Positions 47,870 to 58,531 of a DNA stretch of 64,000 bases are shown here, piece after piece. The translations under genes were made by a program, and so were the position numbers. Within the stretch, counting starts at the first letter, position 1; every line of letters begins with the position of its first letter. The DNA is from Vicia villosa (Eukaryota; Streptophyta; Magnoliopsida; Fabales; Fabaceae), in assembly GCF_029867415.1 (NCBI RefSeq), contig NC_081186.1:25361915-25425914 (forward strand), written 5' to 3'. The notes below the pieces were generated by a model that did no database searches, was not told where the DNA came from, and saw only the letters and a list, made by a program, of their open reading frames with translations.

Positions 47870-48230
47870 GTATCATATAGAATATCACAATAGCTTCCTA
47901 ACGCTTTGAACGGCGCATAAAACGAAGTTACGGATCAAAAGTTATGGTATTTACAAAATCTGCCAAAAATGGAAATCTTCAGGTCGACGAAAGGAATTCA
48001 TAGGTCGACGCATAAATGTTTCTACCCCCCTCGGGTTTGCTCAGGTCTTCCCATGAGTCGACTTATGCTGGTCTTTTGGGAATCTATAGGTCGACGCATA
48101 AAATTCGTAGGTCGACGCACGCTAGAGGAAAATGGATTTTCTGCCTTTTTGGGTTGCTCAGGTCGACCCAGGCTTCTGTGTAGGTCGACCTACACTGCGT
48201 AAAAACTCACAAATTCACACTCAAGTATTG
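47870..48230 (-). repeat. Element 3 3' LTR, inner part with palindromes
   Basis: The minus strand reads the repeated AGGTCGACCT-type block (48196-47972), then TTTTGATCCGTAACTTCG (about 47935-47920), in the same order as in elements 1 and 2. The right side breaks near 48230 against copia sequence. Confidence 0.6.
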
Positions 48231-50610
48231 AATGTATGAATACTCAGTTAAGAGCATAAGCATAGGACTGGTGATTGAGTGAATGAATGAAGTTCTGATT
48301 CAGAACTATTTTTCCAAGTATGTAAGTATGGTCTCTAGGTGTGATGTTTCTTTATCAGCATGTGAGGAGATACATGTAGATTTTACTGTGTGCTGATTTG
48401 GTTTTAGAACAACAGGATGTGTTCTCAAGGATAAGTGAAGAGACTTGGTTTATATGCATGAGTGGTGAAAAAGTGGCTATGTATGACAGGATGTTGTGAC
48501 ATGTTTAAGGACATCGTATCTACTGAACCAAACAAGGGATTTTTTTTGGATATTACCTGAATACATCAGTGGACGGTGTAAAGTGTTATTGATGACTATG
48601 CGTGCGTTGGCTTTAAAGATAACTCTTTCCAGAAGAAACAGTCAAAAATCGCTTTGGAAAGATTAAATGCTTTTGGGAATGTTTCCTAATAACGCATTTG
48701 ACCATTGAACAAGATCAAAGACCATCGTTAATTACTATGAATTCAAATGGCTATATAATGGTATCACCACATCTTTCTTATATCAATTTCCCTCAATATG
48801 TCTTCCGTCTGTGTTCAAATCAGTTGTGTCTGGGTTTGGTATTGTGATGGGTTGCTATGCCAAGTGCTAGCTCGAAAAAGAGAATCATGGGCTAGGGATA
48901 CTGTTTGTTTCTGTCATGAGATTTTGTGTGAGGTCACCAAAAATTGTTCATCCATATGCAGTGTCATGCCTATTGTAGGAACTAGTGTAGTTGTGATTTG
49001 TGTTCTGAGTTACAAGAAGTAAGGGACTCCTCCCCTATCTTCTTCCTCATGTACACTACAATGTGTGTACTTAACAGAGGAAGTTGATGGTGATGTCCAA
49101 CTGGATGTTATGTCATCGATAATCTTTTTGTCATATTGTGGCTAAAAAGGGGGAGAGTTGTCCGAATGTATTCTGAAGTCCACTACTGTCAAAAGAATCA
49201 AAGGAGTATTTGAAGACATCATGGATTGAAGATGTTATGAAGACTTGGATGATTTTTGGAGTCTCTGCCAAAGATGTTGAGAAGACTTGGAGGATTTCTG
49301 GAGTCTCTGCCAAAGATGTGAAAGACCTGGTCTTCTTAAGTTTTTTGTTTAGTTTATCTATTGCTGCTAATTATGTGTAATTGTTTTAATGCCAAGATGT
49401 ACAGTTTTACCCAAAATAAGCCAAAGGGGGAGATTGTTAATGCCTTGATTTATGTGATTGGCATTTATGTTTGGCTAAAATGTAGTAGTAGCAATATGTA
49501 GTAGGCTGTATAGAACTTGCAAATATAAATATGAACTAAACAGGTACAACATCAAGATGTTCTATGGAATGTTAAGACATGCTCTATGACAACATGTCTT
49601 ATGAGATGTCATATGCAGAATCTCATGACATCGCGCCTGCTGAGCTGGATTATGAAGATTTAGTTTGTAATCAACAAATGCAGAATATTCTATGGAATAT
49701 TATGCAATCATATGTGGCGCAGATTTAAAGGTCAAGAGAGTCAAGTCAGAATATTGAAGAATATGTAGTTTCTAATTATGGAGACAATTTAGGAAACTTA
49801 TGATTAAAGACCTTTCTTTTAGCAGAAGTTTTCTGCTGATTTGTAACAGCAAATAAAGATGTGATTAAAGGCCCAAGTCTAGTTGGGAATAGGTTATAAA
49901 TAGGAAGCTTTGTAACCTAGTTTATTGAGCAAGTCGAGTATTGAAAAGATGTAATCATTAGGGTTTGTTAAGGTAGATCACCCGAGTTGTGAGATGGCTG
50001 CCATGTTCTTCTCAAAGCCTGTAGGTCAGAGAAGTATTGTTCTCACTTAAATCCTGTAGGTACAAGTTGAGTGATTTGTCTCTTGATCAAAGCTTTTAAG
50101 CAAAGATCAAGTTGTTTGAAGGGATTTGAGGGGGGCCTCATACCTAGGTGAGTCTTAGGTAGACGTATATCATGGGTAGTATTAAGTGATTAGATCGTAA
50201 ACTGGTTGTTTGGTGAAGGTCTATGAATTAATTCTATTTAGTGGACTTATCCCTGGCTTGGTAGCCCCTAGAGTAGGATTGTGGATCCGAACTGGGTAAA
50301 CAATTCGTTGTGTTATTTATTTTCTGCACTGAGTTTTTAATCTGTTCAGTAATAGATGTCATAACATCGAAGATGACTTCAGGGATTACTCCCAGAGCTT
50401 GTGTGTTTATTGGACCACCCTAGATCAAAAACTACATGTGATAACTGTGTTATCACTACGCATAAATGGTTCCAGAATTCTTATGATCTGTTAGCATTCA
50501 AGTGTTGAACCAAAATCTGAAGATGGTCCTATTTCATCAGTGCAGCTTTTCTAACAGACTAGATGTCACGATATCATACATGACATCTGAGTCTGCTATA
50601 ACCAGAATTT
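48231..50610 (+). mobile_element. SIRE-like copia 3' end (3' UTR plus LTR)
   Basis: Only the end of the element remains. The 3' region holds two purine tracts (AAAAAGGGGGAGAGTTGT at about 49144 and AAAGGGGGAGAT at 49423-49434). An LTR follows from 49435 (TGTTAATGCC) to about 50610. Its CCCTGGCTTGGTAGCCCC and AACTGGGTAAACAATTC blocks match the reversed LTR at 62261-63167. The LTR end abuts element 3 RT sequence at 50611, as expected of an insertion edge. The rest of this copia is deleted. The small frame at 48798-49022 has no recognised product. Confidence 0.7.
49435..50610 (+). repeat. Copia 3' LTR, plus orientation
   Basis: About 1.2 kb. It ends near ...ACCAGAATTTC, close to the homologous end (CTAGAATTTTCA) of the other copia LTR. 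It contains ATGTCATAACATC / ATGTCTTATGAGATG palindrome-like words. Confidence 0.7.
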
Positions 50611-51562
50611 CGAATGCTAACTTCGAAAATCCTTCTATAAACTTTCTGTAGTAACCTCCAAGACCAAGGAAACTACGAATATCGGAAACTGACTTCGGAG
50701 CTTCCCACTGAGATACCGCTTCTACTTTCGTCGGATCAACGACAATACCATTCTTGGAAATCACATGACCGAGAAAACTAACTTCACTTAACCAGAACTC
50801 ACATTTTGACAACTTCGCATAAAGCTTCTTTTCTTTCAATAATTCCAACACAACTCTCAGATGTTTCGCATGCCCCTCTTCGCTTTTAGAATATATCAGG
50901 ATGTCGTCTATAAATACCACTACGAACTTATCAAGTTAAGGATGAAAGATCCTATTCATATATTCCATAAAAACACTTGGTGCATTAGTTACTCCAAATG
51001 GCATCATTGTATACTCGTAATGACCATACCTCGTCCTGAACGCAGTCTTTTTAATATCTTCCGTCTTCACACGAATCTGATGATATCCAGACCCCAAATC
51101 AATTTTACTGAATACACATGCGCCAACCAACTGATCCATCAAATCATCTATCCTCGACAACGAATAATGATTCTTGATAGTAACTTTATTCAGCTGTCTG
51201 TAGTCTACACACAACCTCAGGGAGCCTTCTTTCTTCTTTATTAGCAACATCGGCGCACCCCACGGAGACACACTAGGACGAATAAATTCCTACTCCACCA
51301 ACTCTTCTAATTGACTCTTCAATTCAGCCAACTCAGATGCCGACATACGATAAGGTGCCATCAACACATGACTAGTTCCAGAGATTAGATCAATAACAAA
51401 CTCCACTTCCCTATTCTGTGGAAACTCTCTAACATCTTCTGGAAAAACTTCCGGAAAATCTCTCACAACCCTGCTTACTGCTTTTCATTTCACTTCCATT
51501 GATGCGAACAACTTGAACACGGCAGCCCCGTCTTTAACCGCCTCGTTCACCTGTCTACCAGT
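50611..51562 (-). pseudogene. Element 3 protease-end/RT fragment
   Basis: The minus strand reads from the spacer after protease ([12 protein letters not shown] region near 51350) into [34 protein letters not shown], then [19 protein letters not shown], ending at GFSKLA where copia LTR sequence begins. Frame changes and a stop occur near 51270-51300 and 50935. It is a relic. Confidence 0.9.
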
Positions 51563-54500
51563 TGTAATACGGTGAACTGACTTTAAAGAAATGTCGCGGT
51601 AAGCAAGAGTCGCCACCGACTTTTATTTTATCCAATTTAATAGAAAAGGCTAAAAGAACAGGAAAAGACCTTTTAAAAAGATTTTGAGTTCGGGGGGTAA
51701 TTTATACAAAGGGAAGGTTTAAGGCACCCTTTGCATCCATGGTTATCCATGGGCTCTTAATTGCTTAGCTCACTTTGAAATGTTTGAAAATCTTTGCAGT
51801 GAATAAAGAAAAAGATTTGAATAAGGACTTTAGCTTGTAAATAAGCGTAGCCTTTTTGAAGGTTTTTGATAAAAGGGCAAAAATAAATTTAAACCAGAGC
51901 AAGCAATTAGGAGGTAATTACCATTAAAGTTAAAAAAGTTCTTTTAGCCTTTCAGGGCTATCCATACCATAAGAGCATAGGAAGTCCTTTTATTGGAGGT
52001 TGAAGGGTCATCGAAGTTATCGTTCGTCACAAGACTGTCCCTACCATAAAGAGGGCAGGTAGTCTAAGGGAAGGATAAAATAGTAATTTTAGGCAACCAA
52101 TGAGGACACCTCAGCAATCGAAAGGGACTATCATCATCATATTGTAGGCAACCTCGAGGGACGAGATCATATAACCGAAGGCAACATCGAAGGGACTTAT
52201 TATCTTTAGTGATGAGAATGAACTAAGGGCAACATTTGCTGAGGCATCCTCGTATCCGAGGGACTTGACTATTCTGTAATAAACAAGGCAGCAAATAACA
52301 AGGCAACAGGCAACAAGAGGGGTTACCTTTAAAGGTGTGTGGGTGCACAATCATGTGGTTGATTCAGAAACATTATCTTGTAATTAATTATTATAATTCA
52401 AGTCAAGGCTTGCAGCACTCCCTAATATAAATAACCACGCAGTTATATAAGCAAAACAAATAAAAGGCAGAAAGAACAAAATCCTACGCTATTACAATAA
52501 ACACATGCGGGGAAGGGGAATAAAAACAGAATAATAAAGGGCAGAAAAAAATACGAGGCAATGGAATGCCAATGCCTCGAGCCTTCGTTGTATTCTTGAT
52601 TAACCCTGAAAAACCAAAAGGGAAGAAGAGAAAGGTTAGTGCAAGGGTTAGCAAGACAATAAGGATTAGAGGTTTTTATGGTGATAAATTCTAAATCTTG
52701 AGGGTTAATGAACAAACCTAAAAATACAATTAGTGGTTAAAATTAACAAACCTAAAATTAAAATTAATTAACCTGATTAATTATAACATAAAAATTTTAT
52801 ATTTTAAAAAAAACTAATTATTAACCCTATTTAATTATTAAAATAATTCTAGAATTAAATTAGAAGTTAATTATTAATCAAAACTAAACTAAAATTATTA
52901 ACTAATACTTTAGCCTAAGATTAGTTATTAAATTAATATGTTAATTGGTTTTTTAAATAAAAGTTAATAGTAAATAAAAAGTGGTTTAAAAAGAAAAAAG
53001 AAAAATAAAATTAAAAGAAAGAGAAGGAAAAGAATTATCTGGCTGGGGGCGTATGATCCTGTGAGGTGAGATCTTGATGGTGTACGGTGAGCCTGCGCAT
53101 CTGGGGTCCTTGGATCTGAAGAGAATAGGATCTGATGGCCAGGTTGATGGGTGTATGGTAGGCTTCACATGGTTTGCGCGCATTGGATTTTCCTGCAAGA
53201 TTCACCAAAGAAAATAATTCACAAAACGCAAGAGGCAGGGATCGAACCCCTGCCCTTGCATGCCCAGCGCGTAACTTCTCACGTTAACCACTAAGCCACT
53301 TTTCTTTTTGTGTTAAACAAACGTCACACATGAGACTGGTTTCCAGGAGAAAACGCGCGCGCTCAATTTTCTTTGAATTTGGCCAACAGGATGAAGCCAC
53401 GTCGTCGTCTCTTTCACTTCTGAACCAGTGCTCTTTTTGTTATGAATTGGCCACTGTCTTGCTACGACTTGGTTTGTAGCTAATGCCTGCACTTATCAAA
53501 AACACACAAATACACCATATAAATTTATCTCGAGGCCATGGATCGACTAGGATTTATGCTCTGAACATGATGGTACTCATCTTTTTGTCCAATTTTAGCT
53601 ATTTCGAAAAAGCCCTAATTTTAGAGCTTTGAACCCTAACTATGGCGGATTCCTCCCTACGGGTTAAATCTCGAATTAAACTATCCAGGTACCTTGCAAA
53701 CAACATTCTGAACACATACATGTAATCAAATCATATTAAAAACGTATGAATCATGGAAATCGAATTTGAAAAGAAACCACCAAACCGTGAATGATTCTTG
53801 ATGATTCTGCAGGCCGTGAATGTTAATAGCGATTGGAATTGCTTCAGAGACACTCCGGGAAGGTGTTAGAATCTTTAAATCTTCTTGAATGAGGCTGCAA
53901 CTACAAAAACGATTAGGAAAAATTCTTGAACTTTTTGCACTTGACTTTGGTTCTTGGAGGCAGAATTTTCGTCTCCTTGCAATGTGGAATGACTATGTAC
54001 TTATATGTGATGAGATTAGGGTTGTAAAACTTGATTAAATCTTCACCAAATCAAATATTGATTTTTGATTGAAATTGTTTTATAAATCTTTTTAAATTGG
54101 ACAAATTTCAATCTTTCTCAACCAATCCATATGAGCACGAATTTGTTATGAAATAATACATTTTTGGTGATTGATTATGGTTGAAAAATAGATCAAATCA
54201 AATCTTCTCTATTTTCCTTCCAAATATTTGATTAAATTGACTTTTTAATGAATAAAAATTCATATAAAATCAAATAATCTTCAATAATTCGTCGCATTCA
54301 TATTGGATCTCCTAGATTGCTTGAAGAACAAGTTTGGATCTTAAAGAGTCGGGCCTCTTTACAAAGAAATCCATTTTGAAGCCTTTTATTTCACATTTTT
54401 CTTCTCAAAATTATCCAACTTTGACAAGGCATATCTCACTCAATTTTTAAGATATGGAGGAGTTCTAGGACTTTTTGGAAACCTCAAGATGTCCTCTATA

Positions 54501-55145
54501 AGCCACTTTGGAAGCTTTTTTTTCATTTGAGGGTTTTTTCTTGATGATATGGGCTTTGACAAAAAACTGCTTTTGGTTGACTTTCAAAAAGGACCTGTAA
54601 TGTTTTGATCCATATCTCTCAAATGAAGCATTTTTAGACTTGGCCTGTGAGAGACAAAGTTGTAGAGAATTCAATGTCCTTCAAAATAAGCTTCGGATGG
54701 GAAATTTCTAATGTTCCATGTGAAAGTTATGGCTGGTCAAAGTTCAGTTGACTTTAGGTCAAAAAACCCTAATTTGGAAACTTTAGGTTTTGTTGATTTC
54801 TGAACTTTCCTTGATGAATCATGATCAATCCTTGATCAAATGATGAATGATACTTCAAAATAAGGATGTTGACCAAAAATCAGGAATTTTGACTGTACTT
54901 TGACCACAGTTGACTTTTTGAGCAATTGACTGGACAATCTTTGGAATTGAAGCTTGTACTTTGCCATAGAGATAGTTTGAAGCATCATAGGCCATATGAA
55001 ATCCATTGGAGACTTTGATTCATTGATTTTCTTCAGAGAAATCAAAACCCTAGTTCCTTGAGCCAATGTTTAGGAAGATGCGTCTTTGAACTTTGGTATG
55101 AGCTTGAATAGGAGAAATGAGATGGGCAAATTTTGGAGTATGATA
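51563..55145 (-). repeat. Ogre-like 3' LTR, 3.6 kb
   Basis: The start on the minus strand is TATCATACTCCAAAATTTGCCC, like TGTCATATCCCAAAATTTGCCC at 63330, with TG changed to TA. The half nearer 51563 is homologous to the LTR at 22071-27025. Open frames in it are short and unrecognised. Confidence 0.8.
53232..53299 (-). other. tRNA-like segment in Ogre LTR
   Basis: The minus strand has A-box-like TGGCTTAGTGGTTAACG (53298-53282) and B box GGTTCGATCCC (53248-53238). The T arm GGCAGGGGTTCGATCCCTGCC is close to perfect. It lies about 1.7 kb from the LTR end, like the other two. Confidence 0.65.
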
Positions 55146-55259
55146 GTTGCCCCTGTTCAATCTTCTTAAACCTGAATATGTACAATGGTTTGTATGCTAG
55201 TCGGTATTTGAAGGTGGAAGAGGATTGAACACTAGAATACCAAGAAATTCGCCCTTGCT

Positions 55260-55790
55260 GATGTAGGGACTTTTTTCGGATATGGGCTTAGAGATGCCAT
55301 CCAGGCAGAGCATTGTCGGAGATGGGCTTAAAGATGCCATTCGGATGTTAAGAGACTTGATTGAGATGGGCTTAAAGATGCCATCCAGCTTGATAGACTT
55401 GAGAGTCAGATTACGTCGTACGTTAGATCGTATCTGAAGGATATACTTAGGATGAGTCGTACGTTAGACTGAATCCACTGTATTGATAAGTGTCAAAGTA
55501 AGTCGTACGTTAGGCTATACTTTTTAGGACGAGTCATACGCTAGACTGGGTCTAGTTTTCATTTGATAAATATCTGGAAAGCCGTGCGTTAGGCTGAAAG
55601 ATGGGTCGTGCGTTAGACCGGATCCAATTTGCATTTGATAAATGTCTGGAAAGTCGTGCGTTAGGCTGAAAGATGGGTCGTACGTTAGACCAGGTCCCCC
55701 GTGTTGATAGTTGTCAGAATACATCGTACGTCAGGTCGTATCCTAGGATGAGTCGTACGTTAGACTGGATATTTTGTATTGAGAAGTATT
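55260..55790 (-). repeat. Ogre 3' UTR tandem repeats, two short families
   Basis: At 55280-55390, three units contain GATGGGCTTAAAGATGCCATC. At 55410-55780, about ten units of variable spacing contain GTCGTACGTTAGACTG. The second family is related to the GTCATACATTAGACC units of the Ogre-like element near 23.2 kb. Confidence 0.88.
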
Positions 55791-55798
55791 TGTTGGAG

Positions 55799-56330
55799 AT
55801 TGACCGTGTCAGCACCGTTCGTAGTAATTGAATTAGATCTTGGAAAGATGATCGTGTCTACACCGTTCGTAGTAATAGAATTAGATCTTGGAATATTGAT
55901 CGTGTCAGCACCGTTCGTAGTAACTGAATTAGATCTTTGAAGGATGATCGTGTCTACACCGTTCGTGATGATAGAATTAGATATTTGAATGTTGATCGTG
56001 TCAGCACCGTTCGTAGTAACTGAATTAGATCTTGGAAAGATGATCGTGTCTACACCGTTCGTGATGATAGAATTAGATATTTGAATGTTGATCGTGTCAG
56101 CACCGTTCGTAGTAACTGAATTAGATCTTGGAAAGATGATAGTGTCTACACCGTTCGTGATGATAGAATTAGATCTTTGAGAATTGACCGTGTCAGTACC
56201 GTTCGTAGTAACTGAATTAGATCTTGGAGAGATGATCGTGTCTACACCGTTCGTGATGATAGAATTAGATCTTTGAGAGTTGATCGTGTTAGTACCGTTC
56301 GTAGTAACTGAATTAGATCTTTGAAGATTG
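55799..56330 (-). repeat. Satellite-like array, about 48-bp monomers in dimers
   Basis: Eleven monomers each contain CACCGTTCGT or TACCGTTCGT. Two monomer types alternate, one with GTGTCAGCACC...AGTAACTG and one with GTGTCTACACC...GATGATAG. The real period is therefore about 97 bp. It is typical of hypervariable 3' UTR arrays in Ogre elements. Confidence 0.93.
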
Positions 56331-57158
56331 GAGATTTTGTTTATCTGTTTGTACCTGTTTTCTGAAAAAGGTAAAGTTAATCTTTATGCAATGTCATGAT
56401 GCATGTATTATGTGATAAGTTTCTCAAAATAAATGAGAAACTTGTATGTATGAGTTTATCATGAGATGCTGTTTGTAATGTATGGATATGTATGTGATAT
56501 ATGATGTATGAACACGGCTTATGCCGCTTGGAGTGTATTCATGATTCCTTCCTGATTGAGAAAATAAGTCTCCATATCACTGTGATTTTGATGTCTGATC
56601 TTGTTTTGAAGATGCTCAGCTGCGGATTTATGATTTCTGCTTAGGGATGAGAACCATTTGAATGATTGATCTTGATGTACCCTGACTGGGGATAAGATAG
56701 ATGAATAACCCTGTTTGAAGAAGAGAAACGTGTCGGGGAACCGGCAGTGTCGAATATGTAAACTCCATTGAGGAACTAAGTCTCTGTTGGGACGGGAACA
56801 TTTGAAGATATCTTCTTAAGGATTACTCTTCAGGGATATGATCTTGTGAAACCGACTTTGTGGGAAGGCATGGATGACTTGAACATTTCCCCCAGTGATT
56901 ATAGTAGCTGTCATTCCTGGACTCGTGTTGATTGGAACACACTAATGAGTATTGATCGAAGTGTTCAATATGCCTTGCATAGCTTTGCCCCAGCTATTAG
57001 GGAATTTGAAGAGATTCGCCTCGCGAGGACTTCATGAGGTGTGTGCTATGGGTGACATGCCCCCAGTAATCATAGACTTAGGATGATGCCCCATGTTGAT
57101 TGGGAAGTAGCTGTAGATCCACTTGGGCGTATGCCCCTGGTTGTTTATCATGAGGTAG
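56331..57158 (-). other. Remaining Ogre 3' UTR, no gene
   Basis: Two loosely repeated segments share CCCCCAGTRATYATAG and TGTTGATTGG (about 56885-56935 and 57058-57100). The small plus-strand frame at 56846-57037 has no recognisable product. Confidence 0.45.
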
Positions 57159-58409
57159 GCACACTAAATCTATTCCGAACTCTCTACCAAAAATATCAAT
57201 TGGACAATTTAAGCAAGCAAACGAAGTAGTCACTGACCCCGACGCAAGAGTGTCAATAACCATACTTCCATTTATATCAGATATTTCCAAATTTAATCTT
57301 TTAGCACAATCCAAGGAAATAAACGAATGAGTCGCTCCAGTATCTATAATTGCAATTAAAGGTGTGCCATGAATAAAACACGTACCTTTAATCAATCGAT
57401 ACTCAGGAGTAGTCTCAGACCCAGACAAAGCAAAAACCTTTCCACCAGATTGGTTCTTCTTTGGTTTTGTACACTATGGACTGATGTGACCCTCTTCGCC
57501 GCATTGTAGCAAGTCACAGTCTTCATTCTACACTCAGCAGCAAAATGACCCACCTTACCACACTTGAAGCACTTCTTCTGTTCCACCTTGCACTCATTCC
57601 TAAGATGTCCGACTTCACCACAGTTATAGCACCTAACAAAAGCACTAGAGTCTCCCCCACTAGGCTTCTTCCATTTACCAGCTTTAGGATTTCCTCTACC
57701 ATATGGCTTACTTCGATCCATAGGCGTCTTACCTTTCTTGTCAACCAACTCGCGAGAGTGAGATGACTTCACCTTAACGTTATCCTCTTCGAAAATTCTG
57801 CTACAATCCACTAAATCAGCAAACCGACGAATCCTCTGATACCTGATGCCTTGTTTGATCTTGTCGCGGAGGCCATTCTCGAATTTGATACATTTTGAGA
57901 ATTCGCTCGCCTCGTCATTATTGTAGTGGGTGTAGTACTTCGTCAGCTCAACAAACTTGGAAGCATACTCCGGTACTATCATATTACCTTGCGTCAGCTC
58001 CAAAAACTCAATCTCTTTCCTTCCCCGAACATCCTCAGGAATGTATCTCCTTAAAAATTCTCTTATGAAAAATAGCCCAAGTGATTGCTACACCATCAAC
58101 ATCAATTTCAGCTCTAGTAGGAACCCATCAGTCATCAGCTTCTTCAGACAACATGTGAGTACCATACCTCACCTTCAGATTCTCAGTGCAATCGATAACC
58201 CGAAAAATCCTCTCGATTTCCTTTAGCCACTTCTGAGCGCCTTCAGGGTCATGAGTACCTTTGAAAAATGGAGGATTATTCCTCTGAAATTCCCCCAACT
58301 GCCTGTTAGCACCAATCCCAACTCCATTGGCGTTCCTTCCGAGCACACCATCAATCATGCCCAGAGCCTCTGCAATAGCATCATCATTTCTTCTACCTCT
58401 TCCATCCAT
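57159..58409 (-). pseudogene. Element 3 gag-protease, broken
   Basis: It starts at ATG 58409 (MDGRGRRNDDAIAEALGM). A nonsense change in the DDWW motif and a frame change near 58050-58130 break gag. The remainder keeps zinc knuckles CYNCGEVGHLRNEC and CFKCGKVGHFAAEC and a damaged third one. The protease DTGATHSF and [11 protein letters not shown] follow before the Ogre junction at 57158. Confidence 0.9.
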
Positions 58410-58531
58410 TGCTCCGCTTAATCACAAAACAATTTCCATTAGAATAAAGTATCGATAGTGATAACTCGCACTAGTCGTATACAAGGGATTAACTGACACA
58501 AGACTCTGGTCACAATGACCGACTATGCTCA
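58410..58531 (-). other. Element 3 leader, broken at primer site
   Basis: The minus strand from 58531 reads GAGCATAGTCGGTC..., matching the sequence right after the primer site of elements 1 and 2. The first half of the primer site and the whole 5' LTR are absent, and copia RT sequence is joined directly. Confidence 0.8.

Larger units (their letters stand above)
51563..57158 (-). mobile_element. Truncated Ogre-like element (3' LTR and 3' UTR)
   Basis: On the minus strand the complete 3' LTR is at 55145-51563, ending CCGTATTACA. It is preceded by a purine-rich tract (GAACAGGGGCAAC, about 55158-55146) and by a long 3' UTR with three kinds of tandem repeats (55260-56330). Beyond 57158 the element is cut off, and about 125 bp of element 3 are lost with it. 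Long repeat-rich 3' UTRs are a known trait of Ogre elements. No gag or pol is left. Confidence 0.8.
33885..58531 (-). mobile_element. Tekay-like Ty3/gypsy element 3, host of nested insertions
   Basis: On the minus strand, from right to left: leader and gag (58531-57878), zinc knuckles and protease start (to 57159), an Ogre insertion, protease end and RT (51562-50611), a copia insertion, and 3' LTR parts (48230-47870 and 35150-33885) separated by the Ogre-like solo LTR. The 5' LTR, RNase H, integrase and the start of the 3' LTR are lost. Assigning the LTR pieces to this element rests on orientation and order, not on a partner LTR. Confidence 0.6.

Noticed and set aside
48798..49022. Possible env-like frame of the SIRE copia
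   Set aside because: Short, Cys-rich and without a membrane/signal pattern expected of the env-like frame; left as 3' UTR.
55260..56330. CRISPR array
   Set aside because: Units vary in length, have no unique spacers and lie in a plant retrotransposon 3' UTR.
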